Assembly (NCBI GenBank): GCA_029239575.1 | Contig: JARBUP010000036.1 | Location: 1 to 15,830, forward strand | Source: Bacillota bacterium | GTDB lineage: Bacteria; Bacillota; Clostridia; Tissierellales; Sedimentibacteraceae | Direction: 5' to 3' | Length of the DNA stretch: 15,830 bases | Shown here: positions 7,380-14,028 of the stretch, piece by piece | Layout of the letters: every line of letters begins with the position of its first letter | How positions within the stretch are numbered: the stretch's first letter is position 1 | The notes under the pieces: model-generated | What the model was told of the DNA's origin: nothing | Seen by the model: only the letters and a program-made list of their open reading frames with translations | Database searches by the model: none | Program-made: the position numbers and the translations under genes

Positions 7380-7808
7380 ATGTTTTTTAATTTAAATAAA
7401 TGAGTGGGGCATATTACTGAGAATGCAATAAAGCAGATCTCAGAAGCCTTCGGTCGTAGGCTACAAAATACAGGTATAACGCGTATTCAATGGATTGCGC
7501 TTTATTATGTAAAAAACAAAAATAAAATTTCTCAAAGAGAGCTATCTAATCTTATGAATGTGCAGGATTCAAGCGCAGGTAGGCTTATTGACCGCTTAGA
7601 GCGGGATGGATTAATTGAAAGAGAACGAAATGATACGGACAGAAGAGTTATATATATAAAACTTTCTGATATAGGCGACAAACTTATTTCTGATTTAATG
7701 CCTTTAGGAATTAAATTTAATGATGATTTAGTGTCAGGAATTGATGAAGAAGAGCTTATAATTTATGAAAGAGTATTGCAAAAAATGATTTCAAATATTA
7801 CAGATTAA
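7380..7808 (+). CDS. MarR-family regulator with in-frame UGA at codon 8 (candidate selenoprotein)
   Basis: Read from ATG 7380, which has AGGAGG at 7369-7374 and 5-nt spacing, the gene gives MFFNLNK, UGA (7401-7403), then VGHITENAIKQ and an intact 134-residue MarR body. The winged HTH covers about 50-75 (QRELSNLMNV, SAGRLIDRLERDGLIER), with wing residues DRR at 87-89 and dimerisation helices at both ends. Full length with UGA read is 142 residues, normal for MarR. The only other start near the body is GTG 7404, directly after the UGA and about 30 nt from the ribosome binding site. There is no Cys elsewhere. A residue at codon 8 lies about 24 residues before the ITRIQW segment, close to OhrR Cys15 (22 residues before ITYPQY). 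The OhrR Tyr40 position appears to be Arg here, so it is not a plain OhrR. Selenocysteine is inferred; a nonsense mutation with reinitiation is the alternative. The targets are likely the ahpD operon and itself. Confidence 0.75.
7417..7443 (+). promoter_or_regulatory. Candidate bacterial SECIS stem-loop
   Basis: Thirteen nt after the in-frame UGA, CTGAGA (7417-7422) pairs with TCTCAG (7438-7443). Inside, TGC (7424-7426) pairs with GCA (7433-7435) around loop AATAAA, with a small asymmetric internal bulge (A / GA). Position and size match bacterial SECIS elements, which sit just downstream of the UGA inside the coding region. The loop lacks the guanosine often found at its start, which weakens the call. 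Confidence 0.45.
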
Positions 7809-7812
7809 GTAT

Positions 7813-7848
7813 AAAAAAATGCTCACAAAATGCAGTGAGCATTTTTTT
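7813..7848 (+). terminator. Terminator of marR
   Basis: Arms 7813-7826 and 7835-7848 form a perfect 14-bp stem (core TGCTCAC/GTGAGCA) with an 8-nt loop and a run of seven T. It lies 4 nt after the stop codon, so marR is its own transcription unit. Confidence 0.92.
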
Positions 7849-7865
7849 ATATAAAATTTCAAAAT

Positions 7866-7899
7866 ATTGTTTGCTTTTTAACAAATTGTTTGCTATACT
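7866..7899 (+). promoter_or_regulatory. ahpD-lpd-lplA promoter with candidate MarR operator
   Basis: TTGCTT (7871-7876), 17 nt, TATACT (7894-7899) with TGC before it (extended -10). ATTGTTTGCT occurs twice, at 7866-7875 and 7885-7894, covering the -35 and the -10. Between the elements, AACAAATTGTT (7880-7890) is an 11-bp palindrome, and TTGTT (7867-7871) with AACAA (7880-7884) makes an 18-bp dyad. This placement suits a repressor that blocks polymerase, and the MarR protein encoded next door is the obvious candidate. Confidence 0.65.
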
Positions 7900-7960
7900 T
7901 AACATAAATAGTTGCTATGGCTAACATTGCATGGACAAATAAAATTAAAGGAGAAAAATT

Positions 7961-8314
7961 ATGGCTTATAACGTTAGAGAAATGCTTAATTCATTTGTAG
8001 GTGGTCTTGAAAATCTTTCAACCACAAATCCTGAAAACGTAGGTGCTTTTATGGGGTTATTAGGTGCTACTTATGAACCTAAGGCACTTGACCTTAAGAC
8101 AAAAGAATTGATGAGTGTGGCAATCGGTTGCTATAACAGATGTGAATATTGCATTGTATACCATTCTTACAAAGCTTTTGAAGCAGGCGCAACAAAAGAA
8201 GAAATATTAGAATCTGCTATGGTTGCAGTAGCTTTTGGTGGCGGACCATCTATGGCATATTCAGTAACGTTGCTTAATGAATGTATTGTAGAGTTTGAAG
8301 GTGATTTCAAATAA
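7961..8314 (+). CDS. AhpD-like carboxymuconolactone-decarboxylase-family protein (CxxC)
   Basis: The 117-residue protein is a single CMD/AhpD-fold domain. The signature is DLKTKELMSVAIG (44-56), then CEYC (61-64) and His68 (HSYKAFEAGATKEEI). It corresponds to the Glu...CxxC...His proton-relay and disulfide centre of AhpD-type proteins, here Glu49, Cys61, Cys64 and His68. An additional Cys57 lies just before the motif. AhpD proteins are alkylhydroperoxidases or adaptors that take electrons from lipoyl groups reduced by dihydrolipoamide dehydrogenase. The next two genes, a lipoyl-bearing Lpd and a lipoate ligase, support that role strongly. Short CMD proteins can also be small-molecule decarboxylases, but CxxC argues for thiol chemistry. 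AAAGGAGA lies 7 nt before ATG. No AhpC peroxiredoxin is in the window. Confidence 0.85.
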   Translation: MAYNVREMLNSFVGGLENLSTTNPENVGAFMGLLGATYEPKALDLKTKELMSVAIGCYNRCEYCIVYHSYKAFEAGATKEEILESAMVAVAFGGGPSMAYSVTLLNECIVEFEGDFK

Positions 8315-8344
8315 AAAGGGATTTTCCCTTTTTATTTGAAATCA
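8302..8344 (+). promoter_or_regulatory. 20-bp perfect hairpin between ahpD-like gene and lpd
   Basis: Arms 8302-8321 and 8325-8344 are exact reverse complements over 20 bp around a TTT loop. The stem includes the last codons and stop of the ahpD-like gene and ends 4 nt before the lpd ribosome binding site (8347-8353). No U tract follows the stem, although the descending arm contains TTTTT. It could be a leaky terminator, an RNase III site or a 3'-end stabiliser that makes the first gene more abundant than the rest. Confidence 0.7.
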
Positions 8345-8362
8345 TTTTGGAGGCTTAAAAAA

Positions 8363-10072
8363 ATGAAATATGATTTGATTATAGAAAAACTTTCCGGACA
8401 CGATACGTCTGGAAAAGTTGGCAAAATAAATAAGAAAGCTGGAGATACATTAAATCTCGGTGATGTTATATTTACAATTGAATCAGGTAAAGGAGCAATT
8501 AAATACACATCACAATATAAAGGAATTTTAGAACAATTATCAATTGCTGAAGGCGATACAATAAAAAAGGGACAGAATATTGGGAATGTAGATGGTGAAT
8601 TAATTCAATCAACTAGAGCTTCTAAAACTCAGCCTAAATCCTATTCCTTTGGATTTGCTAAGCCCATCCCAAAAAGCTACGAAGTAGATGTAGCGATTGT
8701 TGGTGGAGGTCCCGGAGGTTATGTTGCTGCCATAAGGTTAGCTCAATACGGCAAGAAAGTACTTATAATTGAAGAAAATAGACTTGGTGGAACTTGCCTC
8801 AACTATGGTTGTATTCCAACAAAAGCACTTGTAAGCAGTATAGATGCTTTAGAAAAAATTCGACACTCTGAAAGCTTTGGCATAGAAGTAGGAAATGTAA
8901 AATTTTCTTTTGAAAAAATAATTCAAAGAAAAAATGATGTAGTAAATACCTTAATATCAGGAATTGAACATTTAATGAATGTGCATGAAATAGAATATTT
9001 AAGCGGCAAAGCGGAAGTTAAAGATTCTGAAACTCTCATTGTGAAAAACAAGTCAATTGATGCAACTATAAAATTTCAAAAATTAATCATCGCCACGGGT
9101 TCAAAGACATCTACTCTCCCAATAGAAGGTGCTGATAGTGAAGACATTCTTACAAGCCAAGAACTTTTGGAACTAAAAGAAGTGCCTTCATCACTTACTA
9201 TCATTGGTGGTGGAGTTATCGGTATGGAGTTTGCTTTTATTTATAACGCTTTAGGTACAAAAGTAAATGTTGTAGAATTTTTCCCACAGATTTTAAATAA
9301 TATGGATTCAGATGTAGCAGATGTAATTAGAACCTCTGCAATTGAAAAAGGAATCAATATATTTGAAGGTGCTAAGGCATCATCAATTAAAACTGCATTA
9401 GATAAAACAAAGATTGTTGAAATTATTGAAAATAACCAATCTAAATATCTAATCAGTGAAAAAGTAGCCATGGCTGTTGGAAGAAAGGCAAATCTTGAAT
9501 CTCTTGACCTAGAAAAACTTGGAGTTGAGCTTAATGAAAGATGTAATGGTATAATGGTTAATGCTAATATGAGAACAAGTAATACAAATGTCTATGCAAT
9601 CGGTGATATAACAAATAAAATACAATTAGCTCATATAGCTTCACATCAAGGAATAATAGCTGCAGATAATATAAATGGGATCGAAAATGAAATGTCCTAT
9701 GATTTAGTCCCAAGTGCAATATTTACTATGCCAGAAATCGGACATATTGGATTGAACGAGAAAGATGCTATTGCTCAAAATATTGATTATATGTTAGGAA
9801 ATTTCCCATTAATGGCAAATGGTAAAGCTCAAGCAATGGGAGAAATAGAAGGATTTGTAAAGCTTATTGCAAACAAAGAAACAAGAAAAATAATAGGCGG
9901 AACAATAGTTGGAGCTCATGCTACTGACATGCTTAGTACAATTAGCAATATAATAGCTTCAGATATGAGCATAGATAAGGCTTCACACGTGATATATGCA
10001 CATCCTACTATATCTGAGGCTATACATGAAGCATTACTAAATATAGATGATAGAGGAATACATTTTGCATAA
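8363..10072 (+). CDS. lpdA: Dihydrolipoamide dehydrogenase with fused N-terminal lipoyl domain
   Basis: This 569-residue FAD enzyme transfers electrons between NADH and lipoamide. Residues 1-79 form a lipoyl domain with the modifiable lysine in IESGKGAIK (Lys43). A linker (80-105) follows, then the E3 core. The core has FAD site VGGGPGG (113-119), redox disulfide GGTCLNYGCIP (Cys145, Cys150), NAD site IGGGVIGME (281-289), YAIGDI (411-416) and the dimer-interface HPTISEAIHE (His547, Glu552). Lipoyl-fused E3 enzymes usually sit in pyruvate or acetoin dehydrogenase operons, but no E1 or E2 gene is present here. The neighbours are an AhpD-like CxxC protein and a lipoate ligase, pointing to thiol reduction instead. 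ATG 8363 is chosen because TTTGGAGG lies at 8346-8353; an upstream TTG at 8336 is inside the hairpin arm. Confidence 0.93.
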   Translation: MKYDLIIEKLSGHDTSGKVGKINKKAGDTLNLGDVIFTIESGKGAIKYTSQYKGILEQLSIAEGDTIKKGQNIGNVDGELIQSTRASKTQPKSYSFGFAKPIPKSYEVDVAIVGGGPGGYVAAIRLAQYGKKVLIIEENRLGGTCLNYGCIPTKALVSSIDALEKIRHSESFGIEVGNVKFSFEKIIQRKNDVVNTLISGIEHLMNVHEIEYLSGKAEVKDSETLIVKNKSIDATIKFQKLIIATGSKTSTLPIEGADSEDILTSQELLELKEVPSSLTIIGGGVIGMEFAFIYNALGTKVNVVEFFPQILNNMDSDVADVIRTSAIEKGINIFEGAKASSIKTALDKTKIVEIIENNQSKYLISEKVAMAVGRKANLESLDLEKLGVELNERCNGIMVNANMRTSNTNVYAIGDITNKIQLAHIASHQGIIAADNINGIENEMSYDLVPSAIFTMPEIGHIGLNEKDAIAQNIDYMLGNFPLMANGKAQAMGEIEGFVKLIANKETRKIIGGTIVGAHATDMLSTISNIIASDMSIDKASHVIYAHPTISEAIHEALLNIDDRGIHFA

Positions 10073-11054
10073 AAAATTTATAATATATCTCTCTGAATCC
10101 TATGATCCTAAATTTAATTTATCAATAGAAGAATGGTTAATGAATTGCAGTGATCCCGGTGATGTAATATTGTTTCTGTGGCAAAATGAAAATACCATAG
10201 TTATAGGAAGAAACCAGAATCCTTATAAAGAATGTGATGTCAAAAAACTTAAAGAAGATGATGTCTGCCTAATAAGAAGATTATCCGGTGGCGGAGCTGT
10301 ATACCATGACCTGGGAAATCTTAATTTCTCATTCATTTCATCTGATAAAAATTATGATGTAGAAAACAATTTAAAAGTGATTATAGATGCTATTGCCAAG
10401 CTTGGAATTGAATGCTATTTTAATGGTAGGAATGATATTCTGGTACAAGAACGAAAATTCTCTGGAAATGCCTTTATTAATGATAAAGACAGAAATTGTC
10501 ATCATGGAACTTTACTTGTAGATGTTGATTTAGATAAGTTATCCAGATACTTAACAGTATCCCCTTTAAAACTTGAGTCAAAAGGAATTGACTCTGTATT
10601 AGCGAGGGTTATCAACCTTAAGGAAATATCTCCGCAAGTTACTATTGAAAGCTTAAAAACTGCACTGATAACGAGCTTTAATGAGTTTTATAACGCAGAT
10701 GCTAAAATATTCATTCTAAACAAGAAAGAAATAGATTTAACAAAGTACCTTGAGAAATATAATTCATGGGAATGGAACTATTCAGAAAGTCCAGACTTTT
10801 CAATAGTATTAGAGAATAAGTTTAATTGGGGAATATTTGAAATTCATTTAGAGCTTTCTGACGGAAAAATTAAAGATTGTAAAATCTTTACGGACGCTAT
10901 TGAACTTGAAGACTTCAAAAGTTTAGAAAAATCTCTTATAAATAGTAAACTCATTAGTAATGACATCATAGATATTATTGGACAATGCATTAAAAATGAA
11001 AAAATTAAGAAAGAACTTTTTAACTTCATAAGTGATAAAATCCAAATTTACTAA
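10065..11054 (+). CDS. lplA: Lipoate-protein ligase A
   Basis: The 329-residue enzyme activates lipoate with ATP and attaches it to lipoyl-domain lysines. The signature RRLSGGGAVYHDLGNLNFSF (71-90), catalytic region GRNDILVQERKFSGNA (121-136; Lys131) and HHGTLLVDVDL (146-156) are intact. A C-terminal accessory domain (about 240-329) is also present, as in complete LplA. Its likely substrate in this operon is Lys43 of the preceding Lpd. The start chosen is TTG 10065, with AGAGGA at 10052-10057 and 7-nt spacing. It overlaps the lpd stop region by 8 nt, indicating translational coupling. ATG 10047, further inside lpd, has no visible ribosome binding site, and its product would begin with residues not typical of LplA. 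Confidence 0.93.
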   Translation: MHKKFIIYLSESYDPKFNLSIEEWLMNCSDPGDVILFLWQNENTIVIGRNQNPYKECDVKKLKEDDVCLIRRLSGGGAVYHDLGNLNFSFISSDKNYDVENNLKVIIDAIAKLGIECYFNGRNDILVQERKFSGNAFINDKDRNCHHGTLLVDVDLDKLSRYLTVSPLKLESKGIDSVLARVINLKEISPQVTIESLKTALITSFNEFYNADAKIFILNKKEIDLTKYLEKYNSWEWNYSESPDFSIVLENKFNWGIFEIHLELSDGKIKDCKIFTDAIELEDFKSLEKSLINSKLISNDIIDIIGQCIKNEKIKKELFNFISDKIQIY

Positions 11055-11103
11055 AAAACTTTAGGCGTTAATGATTAAGTGTATTATAAAAAAAAATTAT
11101 AGA

Positions 11104-11145
11104 ACCTCTGTTGATTACAATTCAGCAGAGGTCTTTAAATTTTCT
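11104..11145 (+). terminator. Terminator of the ahpD-lpd-lplA operon
   Basis: Arms 11104-11114 and 11122-11132 pair over 11 bp (core ACCTCTG/CAGAGGT, one G-U), followed by CTTTAAATTTTCTT. It lies about 50 nt after lplA. Confidence 0.8.
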
Positions 11146-11239
11146 TCCTAACCTTTAGTTCTCTTTTCTTCAACCAACACTTTTTCAAATATGAATGCTT
11201 TTTTATGAACCCTTCCTAAATTTAATTATTAAATTTTTG

Positions 11240-11261
11240 AACCACTGCATAGTCTGTGGTT
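11240..11261 (-). terminator. Small hairpin downstream of the flavoprotein gene
   Basis: AACCAC (11240-11245) pairs with GTGGTT (11256-11261) over a 10-nt loop, about 40 nt past the minus-strand stop. The U tract is poor on the minus strand and short (TTTT) on the plus strand. This is a weak call. Confidence 0.3.
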
Positions 11262-11301
11262 TTCATTATATATGTTGACTGGAAACTAATTAGAATATTC
11301 T

Positions 11302-11862
11302 CTATTTTAATAATTGTCCTATTTTATATGCCTCTTTCATTAATTTCATATTATTTGCAGAAACTTCTGGAGTAAAAGCTTTTACTGCCACTATTCGTTT
11401 TATTTCCTTAAATCCAATGCCTTTTAAACTTTTAGATAAGTAACTAAAATATTTACTAAACATAAACCTAAATGGTGCTGCTTGTGAATAAACCATTATT
11501 AATTGTTTTTCACCAAACCTTGGTATATGCTTTCCCATATTTATTTCAGTTAAGGGATAAAGTCTGTCCAATAATGTTTTAGTCTGTGCAGAAACCTGGC
11601 ACATATATACAGGTGAACCAATTATTATAATATCTGCTGTCTTTAAATTTTCATAAACTGGTTTCATATCATCATTAATACAACAAGTATCATTTTTTCT
11701 ACAGTATAAACATCCTTGACAGTATTTTATATTCATATCATTTAGATAATATATTTTAATTTCCGACTCATTTTCTTTTGCACCTTCTAATATCTTTTTT
11801 ACAATGCTATCAATATTTCCATTATGCTTTGCACTTCCAACAAACGCTACTATACTTTTCAT
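11302..11862 (-). CDS. Iron-sulfur flavoprotein-like NAD(P)H oxidoreductase
   Basis: The 186-residue flavodoxin-fold protein begins MKSIVAFVGSAKHNGN, a phosphate-loop region for FMN (9-16). It carries a cysteine cluster C48-x2-C51-x2-C54-x5-C60 with Cys61 adjacent, followed by DDM. GSPVYMCQVSAQTKTLLDRL (82-101) is the second FMN-contact segment. The Cys spacing fits the CX2CX2CX4-7C pattern of iron-sulfur flavoproteins, where it binds a 4Fe-4S cluster. Related NADPH-dependent FMN reductase-like proteins share part of it. Such proteins move electrons to oxygen, peroxide, quinones or other acceptors. The start is ATG 11862, with GGAG 8 nt before it. An ATG at 11880 is in frame but lacks a ribosome binding site. 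It is monocistronic and reads toward the ahpD operon. Confidence 0.85.
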   Translation of the reverse strand: MKSIVAFVGSAKHNGNIDSIVKKILEGAKENESEIKIYYLNDMNIKYCQGCLYCRKNDTCCINDDMKPVYENLKTADIIIIGSPVYMCQVSAQTKTLLDRLYPLTEINMGKHIPRFGEKQLIMVYSQAAPFRFMFSKYFSYLSKSLKGIGFKEIKRIVAVKAFTPEVSANNMKLMKEAYKIGQLLK

Positions 11863-11892
11863 TATTAATTCTCCATTCATACTTATAATGCC

Positions 11893-11947
11893 ATTATATT
11901 ACTTATTAAGTTTAGTATGCAATATAAAAATGTAAGTTCTTAACTTA
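11893..11947 (-). promoter_or_regulatory. Flavoprotein gene promoter with upstream dyad
   Basis: On the minus strand TTGCAT (11917-11922), 18 nt, TATAAT (11893-11898). Directly upstream of the -35, TAAGTTCTTAACTTA (11933-11947) is a perfect 6+3+6 dyad, a candidate regulator site. The regulator is unknown. Confidence 0.55.
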
Positions 11948-12088
11948 TATAAACTCTATGTTGATACTTTAATAAAAAATTTCATTATCAGCATAAAATT
12001 ATATTCACTAAATATCATACATCAAATCAATTAAGCTTTATAAATTGGTAATAGTGTTGTGTAACGTTTAACTATTATTGTTAATTTG

Positions 12089-12112
12089 TGTTTCAAATTG
12101 TTAAATGAAACA
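12089..12112 (+). promoter_or_regulatory. Candidate enhancer (UAS) for the sigma-54 activator
   Basis: TGTTTCA (12089-12095) and TGAAACA (12106-12112) are perfect inverted half-sites 10 nt apart, centred about 80 nt upstream of the predicted sigma-54 transcription start. That is the usual range for an activator dimer acting by DNA looping. The PAS-AAA+-Fis protein encoded downstream is the likely binder. Confidence 0.55.
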
Positions 12113-12153
12113 ATAATTTATATTACTTTTTATGCTAAATTCACAAAATTTAC

Positions 12154-12169
12154 TGGCATATTTTTTGCA
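12154..12169 (+). promoter_or_regulatory. Sigma-54 (RpoN) promoter
   Basis: TGGCATATTTTTTGCA has GG (12155-12156) and GC (12167-12168) exactly 10 nt apart and matches the TGGCAC-N5-TTGCA consensus except at one position. Transcription would start near 12180, about 70 nt before the aldolase gene. Confidence 0.85.
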
Positions 12170-12248
12170 ATAACTATTATAAAGCATTAAAATATTTTTA
12201 ACAAATTATATTAGTACTAATTTAAAATATTTGAAATATGGAGGAAAT

Positions 12249-13013
12249 ATGAAAAATAATAATTTAAAGCAAAAAATTAAAAACAATGAACTAGTATTAG
12301 GAACATTTATGAAATCTAATGATCCATGTATGGCAGAGGTGTTAGGTACTACAGGATTAGATTTTTTTGTTCTAGATAACGAACATGTCTCTATTAATCA
12401 AGAAAATATAAGTAATATTATTAGAGCTGCACAATTATACAACATAGCACCCGTTATAAGAGTAACATGCAATGAACAATCAAAAATATTACAGGTACTA
12501 GACGCTGGTGCATATGGTGTGCAAGTTCCTAATATTGATACTTTTGAACAGGCTAAATACCTACAAGATTGTACAAGATATTACCCTTTAGGAAAAAGAG
12601 GTTTTTCTCCAAACGTAAGAGCTGCAGAATATGGTGATATTGCATTGAAAGAGTATATTACTATGGCTAACGAAAAAACTGTTGTAGTAGCTCACTGCGA
12701 GACAGTTGAGAGTGCAAAAAACATAGATCAGATCTTATTAGTTGAAGGTATTGATGTAATCTTTATAGGACCTATGGACTTATCACAATCTTTTGGAAAA
12801 GTAGGAGACATGAAGAATCCAGAGTTAATAAATTGTATAGAAGAAGTAACTATAAAAACTTTAGCAGCAGGTAAAGCGGTAGGAACTGTTTGTTCTTTAG
12901 AAAATATAGGGAAGTATGTTAGTATGGGAATGAAATACATGCTAATTGGAAATGACCAAGGTACTGTAAAAAATTACTTCACAAAAATCGTAAACGAAAT
13001 AAAAAGTATATAA
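12249..13013 (+). CDS. HpcH/HpaI-type class II pyruvate aldolase
   Basis: The 254-residue TIM-barrel protein has the HpaI/GarL family residues: DNEH (43-46, catalytic His46), Arg71, GVQVPN (90-95), YYPLGKRGFSP (111-121), metal ligand Glu151 in HCETVESA, and GPMDLSQSFG (174-183) with metal ligand Asp177. Family enzymes use a divalent metal to cleave or form 4-hydroxy-2-oxoacids, giving pyruvate plus an aldehyde such as tartronate semialdehyde or glycolaldehyde. The actual substrate cannot be read from the sequence. ATG 12249 has GGAGG at 12240-12244. An upstream in-frame TTG (12231) precedes that site and is rejected. It is the first gene of a two-gene operon with a 2-hydroxyacid dehydrogenase, behind a sigma-54 promoter. 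Confidence 0.88.
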   Translation: MKNNNLKQKIKNNELVLGTFMKSNDPCMAEVLGTTGLDFFVLDNEHVSINQENISNIIRAAQLYNIAPVIRVTCNEQSKILQVLDAGAYGVQVPNIDTFEQAKYLQDCTRYYPLGKRGFSPNVRAAEYGDIALKEYITMANEKTVVVAHCETVESAKNIDQILLVEGIDVIFIGPMDLSQSFGKVGDMKNPELINCIEEVTIKTLAAGKAVGTVCSLENIGKYVSMGMKYMLIGNDQGTVKNYFTKIVNEIKSI

Positions 13014-13022
13014 GGAGGAATT

Positions 13023-13967
13023 ATGAAAGTATTTTTAACAGAAACAATTCATAATGAAGGTGTAAAATATCTACAAGGTTTTGCTCAGGTTGTACAAGCT
13101 ACCTCAATTAATGAAGATAGTATTATAAAAGAGGCTCAAGAATGTGACGCTATTCTTGTTAGATCAGCCAAAATTACAGATAATATTGTCAATAATCTTC
13201 CAAATTTAAAAGTAGTAGGAAAACACGGCATAGGCGTTGACAATATAGATGTAGACTCTTGTACTAAAAATAATGTAGCAGTAGTTAATGCTCCAAAATC
13301 AAATATAAATGCTGTTGCTGAACATACTGTTGCATTAATTTTAGCTGCATGTAAAAACATAAATCTCTTAGATAACAGTACTAGAGAAGGAAAATATACT
13401 GATAGAAATGTATATCCTACCATTGAAATTCAAGGAAAAACAATAGGATTTATAGGAATGGGAAATATAGCATCATTAGTAGCTAAAAAATTAGGTGGAT
13501 TTGAAGTAAATATTATAGCATATGATCCTTTTAGAATTAGTATGGAAAATGGAGTTCTAGTTGATGATATAAATGAAATTTACAAAAATTCCGATATTAT
13601 AACACTTCATATTCCTTTTACAAAAGAAAACAAAAACCTTATCTCCAGTAAACAATTTGACATGATGAAAAACACAGCAATACTTGTAAATGCTGCAAGA
13701 GGAGGTATTGTAGACGAAGATGCGCTATATGATGCCTTATACAATAAAAAAATTTCATTTGCTGCGTTTGACGTATTTGAAGCAGAACCACCATTAAAAA
13801 CCGATAAATTATTTACACTTGATAATATTATCGTTTCTCCTCACAACGCTGCCTTAACTCAGCAGGCATTAATTAATATGGCAACACATAGCGCTCAAGG
13901 TATTTATGAGTGTCTTACTGGCAAGGAAATAACATGGCTCGTTAATAAAGAGGTATTTAATAGTTAA
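13023..13967 (+). CDS. D-isomer-specific 2-hydroxyacid dehydrogenase (SerA-like)
   Basis: The 314-residue NAD(P)-dependent dehydrogenase has the family's split catalytic domain, GKHGIGVDNID (67-77), and nucleotide loop GFIGMGNIA (142-150), where the third Gly of GxGxxG is Ala. Aspartate in AYDPF (Asp168) suggests NAD preference. The catalytic residues are Arg226 (NAARGGIVDE), Glu255 (FEAEPP) and His274 (SPHNAA). At 314 residues it lacks the C-terminal ACT/ASB regions of long phosphoglycerate dehydrogenases. Its start is 9 nt after the aldolase stop, and the gap is mostly the GGAGGAATT ribosome binding site, so the two are cotranscribed. With an aldolase partner, it may reduce an aldolase product (hydroxypyruvate/tartronate-semialdehyde type, or pyruvate) or make the aldolase substrate by oxidation. 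Direction and substrate are inference. Confidence 0.88.
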   Translation: MKVFLTETIHNEGVKYLQGFAQVVQATSINEDSIIKEAQECDAILVRSAKITDNIVNNLPNLKVVGKHGIGVDNIDVDSCTKNNVAVVNAPKSNINAVAEHTVALILAACKNINLLDNSTREGKYTDRNVYPTIEIQGKTIGFIGMGNIASLVAKKLGGFEVNIIAYDPFRISMENGVLVDDINEIYKNSDIITLHIPFTKENKNLISSKQFDMMKNTAILVNAARGGIVDEDALYDALYNKKISFAAFDVFEAEPPLKTDKLFTLDNIIVSPHNAALTQQALINMATHSAQGIYECLTGKEITWLVNKEVFNS

Positions 13968-13970
13968 TAT

Positions 13971-14012
13971 AAAAACAGCATTCTACGCTTTTAAAAGTAG
14001 AATGCTGTTTTT
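13971..14012 (+). terminator. Terminator of the aldolase-dehydrogenase operon
   Basis: Arms 13971-13986 and 13997-14012 pair perfectly over 16 bp (core ACAGCATTCTAC) with a 10-nt loop and an A-run/T-run on the two sides. It starts 4 nt after the stop codon and can act in both directions. Confidence 0.92.
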
Positions 14013-14028
14013 CATATCTTAAAAACAT

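Larger units (their letters stand above)
11863..12248. other. Divergent control region, flavoprotein gene / aldolase operon
   Basis: This 386-nt gap holds the flavoprotein promoter and a dyad to its left, and two dyads plus a sigma-54 promoter to its right (separate entries). A further dyad TTAAC-N7-GTTAA lies at 12068-12084. No ORF is evident. Confidence 0.6.

Noticed and set aside
7404..7808. MarR gene starting at GTG 7404.
   Set aside because: It would begin directly after the UGA, about 30 nt from the AGGAGG that is ideally spaced for ATG 7380. It is kept only as the alternative to UGA recoding.
10047..10064. LplA start at ATG 10047.
   Set aside because: No ribosome binding site precedes it, whereas TTG 10065 has AGAGGA at 7-nt spacing and gives an N-terminus typical of LplA.
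11148..11222. Short minus-strand frame reading GRVHKKAFIFEKVLVEEKR before TAG, possibly a gene relic.
   Set aside because: Only about 23 codons are open and I recognise no family; protein-like composition alone is not enough.
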